This document shows, in pieces, positions 16,026 through 25,571 of a DNA stretch of 46,379 bases. Position numbers and translations under genes: made by a program. The notes beneath the pieces were generated by a model. It was given only the letters and a program-made list of their open reading frames with translations, was not told the DNA's origin and did no database searches. The DNA comes from DASXKD01 sp963734725. Lineage in GTDB: Bacteria > Actinomycetota > Actinomycetes > Streptosporangiales > Streptosporangiaceae. Where the stretch lies: positions 1 through 46,379 of the forward strand of contig CAVTIX010000026.1 in assembly GCA_963734725.1 (NCBI GenBank), written 5' to 3'. The number at the start of each line of letters is the position of its first letter. The first letter of the stretch is position 1.

Positions 16026-19000
16026 GTAGCGTCCGCCGCATCCCCCGCCGCACAGCGTCGATCAAGTAGGGCCGCAGCCGGGCGGCGGGCACGATGGACT
16101 GGACTGAGCCAACCTCGCGGGCCCGCTCGATGCTGTGCACGCGGTCGAACTTGTCGGCGACCTGTCCGAGCTTCTCAGCGTGGACGGCAGGCCAGGCGGA
16201 CGCCAGCTCGGCACGCAGCCGGGACGCCTCGTCCTCGTCGCCACCGGATGTGGCCTCAGCGATCCTCGCCTGCAGATCAGCCATCCGGGGATCAGCTGCG
16301 GTGCGTTTGTTGACCTCCGCGGCGAACACCACTGCGGCGGCGGGCGCGCCGCCGATCACAGAGGCGTAGGAGCCTTCGACGGCGGCCACCTCCATGGTGT
16401 CGTTGAGCACCCCGGAGAACACGACGAACGCGCCGCCGTGGTAGCGGGAGACCACGCAGAACACGATCGGGCCGTCGAAGTTGACCACCGCCCGGCCGAT
16501 CTCCGCGCCGTACTCGAGCTGGAGCCGGCGCAGCGATTCCGGTGAGCCATCGAACCCGGAAAGGTTGGCCACGATAACCAAGGGGCGGTTCCCGCTGGCC
16601 GCGTTGATCGCCCGTGCGGTCTTCTTGGACGAGAGGGGAAACAGCGTGCCCGCCGTGAACTGCGACGGGCCGTCCACGGGGTAGGCCCCGTGCCGTGGCA
16701 GCGGCGATGATTCGAAGCCGATCACCGCGACGGGCTGACCGCCCAGGTGCGCGTCGAGCACCACGGCCGACTCGGCGTCGGCCATGTCGGCCCAGCGCTC
16801 TAGCGGTTGGTGGTCGGTGTCAGCCATGCCACGCAACAGCGAGCGGATGTCGAACGGCTTCTTGCGCTCGGGGTTAGTCGCGGCGCCGAAGATCTCGCCG
16901 AGCGTGCTGAAGGGGCTGCCCGGGCCGGCATGCGGCGACGCTGAGATGTCCCGGTCGGCCGGGTCGGCGGTGGGAGCCGGGCGAGGGAACCGCTCGCCCG
17001 CGGCCACGTACGTGTGCTCATAGTGAGCCAGCAGCACGTTCAACGGCGGCCGACAGGTCGGGCGCCCAGTACTGGGCCTCACCGTTGGGGCCCATGATGC
17101 GGTCGTAGCCGCCGATGCCAAAGTTGTCCTCGGCCGAGACCCCGCCGGAATAGTCCAGCGATTGCTTCCCGGTGAGCACCATGGCCGAGTCCGGGGTCAT
17201 GATCAGGATGCCCTTGGTGTGCATCAACATCGTGGCCTCGGCGTTCCAGTATGGCTGGGCGCCGACGTTGATCCCGGCGACCACGACGTTGATCTCCCCG
17301 CCGTCCTGGGTGAACTCGACGATGCCGCGCAGCACCCGGGAGATCCAGTCCATGGTCTCGGTGCCGGAATCCATCGCGATCTTCGCCCCGGCCGAGATAG
17401 CGAACCACTCCACCGGTGCGCCCATCTGCCGCGCCAGGTCGAGGGCAGCGAGCACGCGGCGGCACTCCGGCTCGGACAGGGCGCCCAGCGCGCGCGTGGG
17501 GTCGCCGAGCAGGACGACCCGGTGCATCCCCTCGGGGTAGCGCTTCGTCGCCGTGCTGACCACGCCAAGGACTAGGCTGGCGGTGTTCAGCCCCGGCGCC
17601 CGGTCCACCGGCGCCGCGGCGCCAGCCTCGTCGAGGTCGTGCTCGGTGAACGTGCCGTCGCTGCCCCCCGGATCCGGCGAACGGGTGATCAGGGGGATGA
17701 GCTCGTAGGGGTAGACCGTGCCGCGGCGGCGGGCCCGGATCACCTTTTGGGTGTAGCCGTCCAGCTCGCGCAGCGACCGGGACGGTGGGTCGGTAATGCG
17801 CAGGGTCAGCCCGGCACCCGGCGGGCGCGACATCCGGAGCATCAGGTCGCGGGGCTCACCAGCCCCATCAGCCACCCGGAAGTGCACCAGCACCTGCTCC
17901 AGTCCGAGTCCGTCGGTGCGCGGAGCGAGTGACCGGATGACCGGTTCCAGTTCGGTGAGCGGGACATCGACGGGTGGCCACACGTAGAGCTTGATGCGGT
18001 TCCAGTCCAGCCTGGCCAGCTCGCGGTCGGCGGAGCGGGCCGAGCTCAGGCTGTTCAGGCAGGCGTCGAAGATCCGCTCAATCTGCGGCAGGCCGCGGAC
18101 TCGGCCCTCGTGGTCGCGCAGGATGGTCAGGTCGCGGACTTCGGCCAGGGCCATGAGCCGCCGATCATCGGGAACCTCGCGACCCTTGATGCGGAACAGG
18201 TGCACGTCGGGTGCTGCGGGCAGCCGGGTCAGCTCGAACCGGGAGAACCGCCACAGGCCCAGCCGCTCGGCGACCATCGGGTGCCAGCCGCGCTGTGCCC
18301 GGTCTTCCCCCGGCGTCCCGTCCGCCTCCCGGACAAACGTGAACCAGTCCGGCCAGCCGTCGCCCGGCACGCGCACCGCGACCGCGACCCGCTCGACGGC
18401 GGGCGGGATGACACCGAGCTTGCCGCGGATCCGCTCGGCGCGGGCGCCGGGGTCGCTTCCGGCCAGGTCGTCCTGCGTCTGGGAGGTCACATAGAGGTCA
18501 ACCAGCACGATGCGATCGGACGGCAGAGCACTGGCCAGCTGGAGCAGGTCGCTCTCGGCCGCGCTTTCGGTGCCTTTGGCCACGGTCGCGAGGATCAGGT
18601 AGTCCTGTCCGTCGTGGGTGTATTCGGCGGTCAGCAGGGGGCGGCCGCTCTGCTCGGTGAGCTGAACGTTGTTCAGAAGCCTTATCCGGTAGTAGCGCCG
18701 GGTCATCACCTCGAGCATCACCGCGTGCTGCCGCTCGCTGAACACGCCGAGGATCGGCTCGCCGGAGGCGACGATCGCGTCGATCTGCGCAGCCCGGGCC
18801 TCCGGATCGGGCGAGAGGTTGTCGAGTTCCGCGCGGACCTGTTGCTGCGCCCAGGCGCGGTCGGCGGCGATGGCCGGGGCGTCGAAGACGCGGTACCGCA
18901 CCTGGCGGGCCAGGTCGCCGACGCCGCGATGGCGCAGTTGGGTGGCGGACACGAGCTGGTCGATGACCCGCCGGTAGTCGTCGCGCGCGCCGTCCGGCAG

Positions 19001-21599
19001 TGACTCCGGGCGGCGCAGCCGCCACCGCAGTAGCTCGGCCACGACCGGCAGGTGCGTGGCTGCGCGGCGGTGGGCGAGGAAGATGCGGTACAGCGCCGGC
19101 TCGAGCGCGGGTGAAGGCTCCAGCCCGGAGACGCCGTAATGAGCCAGGGTCCGGCGCAGCTTGATCCGGAACGACTCCGGCAGGCCCTCCCCGTCGGCAT
19201 CCCTGGAGCGCAGGTAGGCGTGCAAATACTCCTGCTGGTTGTGGGCGGCCTCGGCGTCCACCGCAGCCTCATCGTCGGCTTCAGACTCGCCAGGCACCCG
19301 GCGATTGCGCCACAGCGCAGACACATCGGCGAAGATCTGCAGGATCGAGATCTCGGCGGCCAGCAGCCGCGGGTCACCGGCATCCAGGTCGGACCGCGCG
19401 CTGGCCAGCCTGCGCAGCTGCTGGGCGGCCTCCTGCTCGCTGGCGTCGTAGCCCAGCACCATCGAGCGCAGCGCGGTCAGCGCGTCGGCAGCGGCCGCCG
19501 CTGGAGCACCCTCGTTCCTAGCCGTGCCGGCCAGGACGCCCAGGTCGGCCGTGGCCCGCGGGGCGTCGGTCTCCCGGCCGCCGTCGGTCTCAGGTTCCTG
19601 CTCGATCCTGACCAGCTTCGTGCCCGTCTCAATCTGCGTGTTGACCTCGGCCAGCACCTCGGCGACCCGGCCCGAGGCCGGGGCGCGCAGCGCCGTCTCC
19701 AGCTTCATGCTCTCCACGACGGCGACGACGTCACCCTCGGCGACCTCGTCCCCGGTCGAGACCGGGATCGCCACAATCATGGCCGGGGCCGGCGCGCGAA
19801 CCAGCCCGGCCTCGCCGCCGGAGATCCGGTGCACCGCGCCGTTGACCTCGACCAGGTAGTCGGGCCCCTGTGCGACCGAAAGCACGTCGAAATGCTGGCC
19901 ACCGACGGCGAGAGCCAGCTCGAACCGGCCCGACCGCTCGACGTCGGCTTCCACCGCGCGGCCGTCCAGCTCCACCCGGTACCGGGCCGAACGGGAGCGG
20001 GACACCCGCAGCTTGTAGGCCTCACCACCGGCCCGGACGTCGGCCTCGTAGTACGTCTCGTGCCCCACCTCGGGGCGCCCGCGCTCAGCGGAGGCGAACA
20101 GCCGGTCGCGCTGGCGCCGCTCGTGCGCCTTGTACGCCTCGAAGGCGGTGGCTAGCAGGGCCACATCGACCCGGCGCAGCGGGGCGTAGCCACCAGCCAT
20201 CATCGTGTCCAGCCAGGTCGTGTCGATGTCGCCGCGGACGAATTCCGGCCGGTCCAGCACGTCGAGCAGGAAGCCCTTGTTCGTGGTCCCGCCGTCGATT
20301 ACCGCGGCAGTCTGCCGGAGCGCGCGGGACAGCCGGGCGCGGGCCTCGGGGCGGTCCCGACCCCAGGCGATCACCTTGGCGATCATCGAATCGAACTGTG
20401 GCGGGATGATGTCGCCCGCCGAGACCCCCGTGTTGACTCTGATGCCGGGGCCGGCGGGCAGCGCCAGGTGCTCGATGCGCCCGGGCGCGGGCGCGAAGTC
20501 GCGTTCCGGGTCCTCGGCGGTCAGCCGGGCCTCGATGGCGTGCCCGTGCACCGGCGGCTCCCCAGCCCCGGTCTCGATCAGCGCGCCGCCCGCCGCGATG
20601 TGTAGCTGCAGCTTGACGAGGTCGACGCCGGTGGTCACCTCGGTGACCGGGTGCTCTACCTGCAGCCGGGTGTTGACCTCGAGGAACGACAGCAGTCGCT
20701 CGCCGGGCTCGTAGAGAAACTCCACAGTCGCCGCGTTAACGTACCCGACCGCCCGAATCAGTTCGGCGGCGTGGGAGCGCACCGCTTTCTCCTGCTCGGC
20801 GTCCAGCGAGGTGGAGGCGGATTCCTCGATCACCTTTTGATTGCGCCGCTGCACACTGCAGTCCCGGACGCCTAGCGTCCACACGGTGCCCTTGGCGTCG
20901 GCGATGACTTGCACCTCGACGTGGTGGCCGCCGCGGATGGCCCGCTCAAGGAACACTGTCGCGTCCCCGGCGGTCTTGGCCGCCTCCGAGCTGGCCCGCT
21001 GGAAGGCCTCGTCCAGTTGGTCGGAGGACCGCACCAGGCGGATGCCGCGCCCGCCGCCGCCAGCGGTTGCCTTCACCATCAGCGGGTAGCCGATGGACTC
21101 GGCCTTCGCGCGGGCGTCGGCCACGCTGGTCACCGGACCGCCGCTCCATGGCGCGAGCGGCACCCCGGCGTCAGCGGCCAGCCGCTTGGACTCAATCTTG
21201 TCACCGAGCCTGCGCATAACCTCGGCTGACGGACCGATGAAGGTGATCCCGAGCCGCTCGCACAGCCCGGCGAACTCGGCCTTCTCCGAGACGAACCCCC
21301 AGCCCGGCCACACCGCGTCGGCCCGGCACTCCCGCAGCGCACGCTCCAGCTCGGCATAGTCGAGGTAGGGGCTGGCAGCGAACGCCTCACCGGGGTCGGC
21401 CGGGCCGATGAGGACCGCCTCGTCGGCTTCGCGGACGAACGTCGCGCGGCGGTCGGCGGCGGTGTAGACGGCGATGACGCGCAGCGGTGGCCGCCCTTCG
21501 GCGTTCCACTCCCTGACGGCGTTGATCAGCCGCATGGCCGGGCTCGCCGCGGTTGACGACCGCGACGCGGCTGAACGCTCCCCGACTGTCGGAGTTCAT
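15997..21599 (-). CDS. Single-chain acyl-CoA carboxylase (BC-BCCP-central-CT), two frameshifts
   Basis: Three frames in series encode one ~1866-residue enzyme. Biotin carboxylase comes first (RVAVVNRGEP; ATP-grasp KATAGGGGRGIRLV; catalytic EVNTRLQVEHPVTE). A biotin carrier domain follows, with the modified Lys in VVESMKLE encoded near 19710. A long middle region resembles the eukaryotic ACC central domain. The carboxyltransferase spans about 17.7-16.0 kb (ASGNRPLVIVANLSGFDGSP). It should carboxylate acetyl- or propionyl-CoA using ATP and bicarbonate. Two single-base insertions break it: GGG at 21540-21542, and near 17040-17045. Length 5603 becomes 5601 after both are removed, an exact multiple of three. 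ATG 21599 lies 4 nt after the KAS III stop, so the genes form an operon. Bacterial ACCs are usually split, so this yeast-like fusion is notable. Confidence 0.85.
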
Positions 21600-21603
21600 C
21601 GGC

Positions 21604-23570
21604 TCACCCACCGAACGCTACGCGTATGTCGTCGCTGGTGCCGCCCGCCACCGGCGGCGGTACGGTTTCCTGCGTCATCCCCAGTACCACCTCGTCGGCC
21701 ACGATGGCCGGGTCGAGGTGCAGCACCACGTAGCCGCCGACCGCGCCGGCCCGAAGCCGGGCGCGAAGACGCGGGTCCGGCGAGTGATCATGCCCTCACG
21801 CACGGCGTCGTACAGCGCGATCGGGATGCTCGCCGCCGACACGTTCCCCATCCGGTCCACGTTGAAATACAGCTGGTCAGGGGACAGACCGGCCTTCGCG
21901 GCCAGGCCGAGGATCATTGTCTTATTGGCCTGGTGCGGGACGATCAACTCGATGCTCTCCAGTAGCGTGCGGCTCGGGTCATCGGGATCGCGCAGCTCGC
22001 CAAGCTCGTCCAGCATCTGGACCAAGTAGCGCTGCACCAGCGACTTCACCTCCGGGCCGTACACGGTGATGTCGTTGTCGAAGTCCGCGTTCGGCCAGAT
22101 GATCGAATTGACCTCGCTGTGCGGCCCGCTGGCGTAGGTCTGCACGATCTCCACATCGCCGGGGCCTCCGCCCGGGGCCGGGCCGATCACCATGGCCGCC
22201 GCCCCGTCCCCAAAGATCATCCGCGAGGTGCGGACGCTGCCGATCTTGTCGGAGAACTTCTCCACGCAAACCAGCAGCACCGGCCGGCCGACCTCCTGGA
22301 GCTGGCGGATGGTCTCCGCCATCCCGTAGGGCAGCCCTGCGCACGCGGCAATCAGGTCGGCCGACGCATGGGTCTGCAGCAAGCCGAGCTCGCCGGACAG
22401 CCAGCAGGCAATGGATGGGATCAGCCGGTTGCTCGTGCACGTGCTGACGAGGACGGCGCCGATCTCCCCGGGAGCGCGGCCGGATTTGGCCAGCGCTGCC
22501 CGGGCCGCGGGCAGCGCCAGCTGCTCGGGCTCCCGGCTGGTGTAGCGGCGCTGGTCGATCCCGGTTTTTGCGCTGATCTCCGCGGCGCTCATTGGCGACC
22601 ACGAGAAGCTCGCGTTCCTGATCAGGTCGTCGTTGCTGCAGACGTGCTCGCCGCGGACGATCGCGAGCGCTTCGAGCTTCGGCTGGATGCTGAACGCCTC
22701 TCGCACCCGGACCGGAAGATAGGGTGTCACCGGCGCCGCGGTTTCGGCCTGCCCATTCTGGCTGGCCAACGTGGCCGACATGCGCCCGCCGCCCGCCGAA
22801 CGCCGGACCCGGTCGATAAAGGCTGTCACGTCGCGGTTGCGCGGGTGGAACGCGACAACGAAGTCGTCGCCGCCGATCTCGGCGGCCTCGCGCAGCGAGG
22901 TACCCGCCCGGTCCCACGGGTACTGGTTATGCAGCACCATCGCCCAACGCATCAGTGCTTCGAGCTCCGGCACGTCCTCATGGGCGTCGATGATCTCCTG
23001 GAGACTGAACACCCGGTACCCGGGGTCGTAGTCCGACATCACGAACGTCAGCGCCCCGGGCTGGCCCAGGAACTCCGCCACCGTCGGCTTCATCGGCGGC
23101 AGTTCCGTGGCGTGGTACAGCTTGGTGCTGAATACGCCGAACAGCAGGCCGAAGATCTCATTCTCGGCGTCGGCGTCCCACGTCACGGGCAGTTCCCCGA
23201 AGGCGCGTTCCACCGCCGCCACCTTCCGCTCGCTGTCCTGCCAGGGGGTCAGCACCGGCAGAAACACATCGTCCCGATGCTTGGGCAGGTCGCGCCAGCG
23301 CGTCGGCCGCCGGTCGAACATGGGGGTCGAAAACCGGTTGGCCCAGAACAGGTTCTGGCCTAGGTCGCGGAGCAGCTCGAACCGCCCGGGATAGCTTCCC
23401 GACTCCACCCGGGACAGGATGTCGGTCCCGGTGGGCGCCTTTGCCTCGAAGTCCCGCCCAATCACCGCGGTGAACTGGTCGAGCGATTGCAGGACCGAGA
23501 AATCCAGCTCGCCGAGGAAGTTAGCCGGGAAGACCAGCCGGCCATGCTTATTGATCACGAAAGGTTTCAC
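21604..23570 (-). CDS. KAS III-like 3-oxoacyl synthase with N-terminal extension, one frameshift
   Basis: About 655 residues. The C-terminal ~350 are a KAS III/thiolase-fold condensing enzyme with Cys410 (LIAACAGLPYG), His546 (VPHQANK) and Asn576 (RMGNVSAAS). The first ~270 residues, beginning KPFVINKHGRLVFPANFLGE, match no family I know. The long frame ends in nonsense after RVFAPGFG; adding one C to CCC at 21750-21752 restores GAGAVGGYVVLHLDPAIVAD and a stop at 21604. The corrected length is a multiple of three. It should condense an acyl-CoA with malonyl-CoA or malonyl-ACP. GTG 23570 fits GAGG a few bases upstream; GTG 23582 is possible. It is the first gene of the operon with the carboxylase that would supply malonyl-CoA. 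Confidence 0.8.
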
Positions 23571-24350
23571 GTACCACCTCACGGAGAGCGCGGGGTCCTG
23601 GCCGCCCGGCAGCCTGATAATGCGGCGCGGCCCCGAGTCGAGGCAGCACCGCTTCTGCTGTCCCGCAATGCGGGGAGTATGCCTCGCCCAGCAAGATCAA
23701 CAAGTCAGAGTTTATCCCTGCAAGCCTGGTCACTTTCGTAACAAGATATGGCGCTAGTCTCACGGTTCACGCTAGTGGGCGACGTCAATGCCAGCGCTAG
23801 CGTCACGGGGAATAACGGTCGTGAGAACTCTAGCCCTGCAAACAGAGACGCTGGAAAGGCCAGGTCCGAGCCAACGCCCGGCCAAGATCATGGGATTACG
23901 GCAGGCGGATCCCGCGGCTCGGCCCGGGAAATCGGCTCTCGCCGGGTGAACGTTACGGAAGGGCCTGTTGACCAGCCGGCTCGTGTTCGAGTCGCCCACG
24001 GCCACGAGGGTGACCGCGCTGCGACGAACTGTGTCAGCTGATGCTGTGACAAGGCTACGGTTCTTTTGCGCCGGTTCTGCCCAATGTTGTTAGCGTCGGC
24101 CGTTTAAGGCTCACCAGCAGGGCAGGTCTAGAGCGTCGGGACGGCCACCGGCGCCCGGGACCCGGTCCGGAAAGATCACGCGCCGGCTTCTGCGCGACAT
24201 ATCCGAGGGCCGAGTCCAAGGGCCGCGAGCCCGGAGACGGCACAACCCCTGGCCGATCCCTCCGCGCTGGACCGGTTGCAGCGGGCCACTGCCGAGCCGC
24301 CCTAAGCCGAGAAGCCGTCGCTAGCGGGATAGACAAGATGGGAGCCCTTC
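23571..24350. promoter_or_regulatory. Divergent intergenic region with CGCTAG repeats
   Basis: 780 bp separate the KAS III operon (leftward) from the reductase gene (rightward), so promoters for both should lie here. GCGCTAGTCTCACGG (from about 23751) and GCGCTAGCGTCACGG (from about 23791) are near-identical direct repeats ~40 bp apart, with a further CGCTAG between them near 23770. Their number and position suggest a regulator site for the left promoter. No open frame here looks coding; a frame at 23748-24041 has low-complexity composition. GGGAG at 24340-24344 is the ribosome binding site of the reductase. Confidence 0.4.
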
Positions 24351-25175
24351 ATGACGACACTGGGACAGCCGCGGCTGGAACTGCTTGGTACCACGGTCCG
24401 CGACCGTGTGGCCGTGGTCACCGGCGGTACGCGGGGCATCGGCGCCGCCACCTGCCGCGCGCTGGCCGCCAACGGCGCGCACGTCGCCGCCGGTTACTGG
24501 CGGGGCCGCGAGAGCGCGGAGAAGTTCCTCGCGAGCATGACCGGCGACTACCCAGAGCGGCAGATCACCGTGCACGAGGGGAACATTGGCTTGGCCGACG
24601 ACTGCCGGCGCGTCCTGAGCCAGGTGATCGACCAGCATGGCCGGGTCGACATCCTGGTCAACAACGCCGGGATCACGATCGACCGGACCACCGCCAATAT
24701 GACCGACGACGACTGGAACAGAGTGATCGCGGTCAACCTGTCCGGCGCGTTCTTCATGGCCCAAGCGGCGGCAGAGCACATGCTCAAGCGCGGCACCGGC
24801 CGGATCGTCAACGTTTCGTCGGTCATCGGGGAGACCGGAAACATCGGCCAGGCCAACTACGCAGCGTCCAAGTCGGGCCTGTTCGGCCTGACGAAATCGC
24901 TGGCCAGGGAAGTGATCTTCCATCTGAGCCGGCAGGAGCGCCTGGACAGCGACGGGATCGGGCTGACGGTGAACGCCGTGACGCCTGGCTACATCGCCAC
25001 CGACATGGTGGCGGGCATGCCCGAAAAGGCGCTGGAGCGGGTGCGTAAGCAGATCCCGTTCGGCCGGCTCGGGAGGCCTGAGGACGTCGCCCGGGTGGTC
25101 TGCTTCCTCAGCGCGGACGAGTCCGCGTATGTCACCGGGCAGATCTGGGCGGTCAACGGCGGACTGGACATGTGA
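24351..25175 (+). CDS. SDR family reductase, FabG/PhaB (acetoacetyl-CoA reductase)-like
   Basis: A 274-residue short-chain dehydrogenase. NADP(H)-binding TGGTRGIG at residues 24-31, NNAG at 104-107, and the catalytic Ser157, Tyr170, Lys174 are all present. HEGNI, GYIATDMV and the tail AVNGGLDM resemble PhaB-type acetoacetyl-CoA reductases as well as FabG. About 15 extra residues (189-204, IFHLSRQERLDSDGIG) sit just before the conserved LTVNAVTPGY. ATG 24351 has GGGAG 6 nt upstream. Divergence from the KAS III/carboxylase operon suggests it reduces the 3-oxoacyl product. Substrate as CoA or ACP ester is not decided by sequence. Confidence 0.82.
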   Translation: MTTLGQPRLELLGTTVRDRVAVVTGGTRGIGAATCRALAANGAHVAAGYWRGRESAEKFLASMTGDYPERQITVHEGNIGLADDCRRVLSQVIDQHGRVDILVNNAGITIDRTTANMTDDDWNRVIAVNLSGAFFMAQAAAEHMLKRGTGRIVNVSSVIGETGNIGQANYAASKSGLFGLTKSLAREVIFHLSRQERLDSDGIGLTVNAVTPGYIATDMVAGMPEKALERVRKQIPFGRLGRPEDVARVVCFLSADESAYVTGQIWAVNGGLDM

Positions 25176-25430
25176 CCCGCAACGGGAGAAGTCCCGGAAA
25201 CGGCCGACACGTCCTCGTCCCGTCCGGGACGCCCACCCGATCGGCAGGTACGGAGGCTGTTGCGGCGAGACCTGCCACCTCGCGCGCGAGCCATGATCAG
25301 AAACAGATAGCAGGCGGAGCATGAGGGTGCCTGAAGCGGCGAGTTCCCTGTGGCCAGGCAGCACAGAATGATCAGTTATGGCTTCGCCTTTCCGGTGATG
25401 TCTGGCCGGGAGCTGAACGACGGCGGGGAG

Positions 25431-25571
25431 TTATTCAGCGGGCTGGGCCCGGCGCGCGCGCTCGCCTAGTGCGTCCCCGGCCGCGGCCGCGGTCTCGCAG
25501 TCGTGCGCCTTGAGCAGGCGGGCAAGCCCGTCCCTCAGGAGGAAAAGGTCCCGGGCGACAACAGCGCGCAC
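25431..25571 (-). pseudogene. Truncated NarL-type response regulator start
   Basis: The first residues, VRAVVARDLFLLRDGLARLL, match the start of the receiver domain of NarL/LuxR response regulators that pair with DesK-like kinases. The frame stops after 46 residues, before the phosphorylated Asp, and has no DNA-binding domain. Its GTG (25571) overlaps the end of the kinase gene by 37 nt, the usual coupled arrangement. After about residue 30 the sequence is low-complexity, so it is a remnant rather than a simple single frameshift. Confidence 0.65.
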
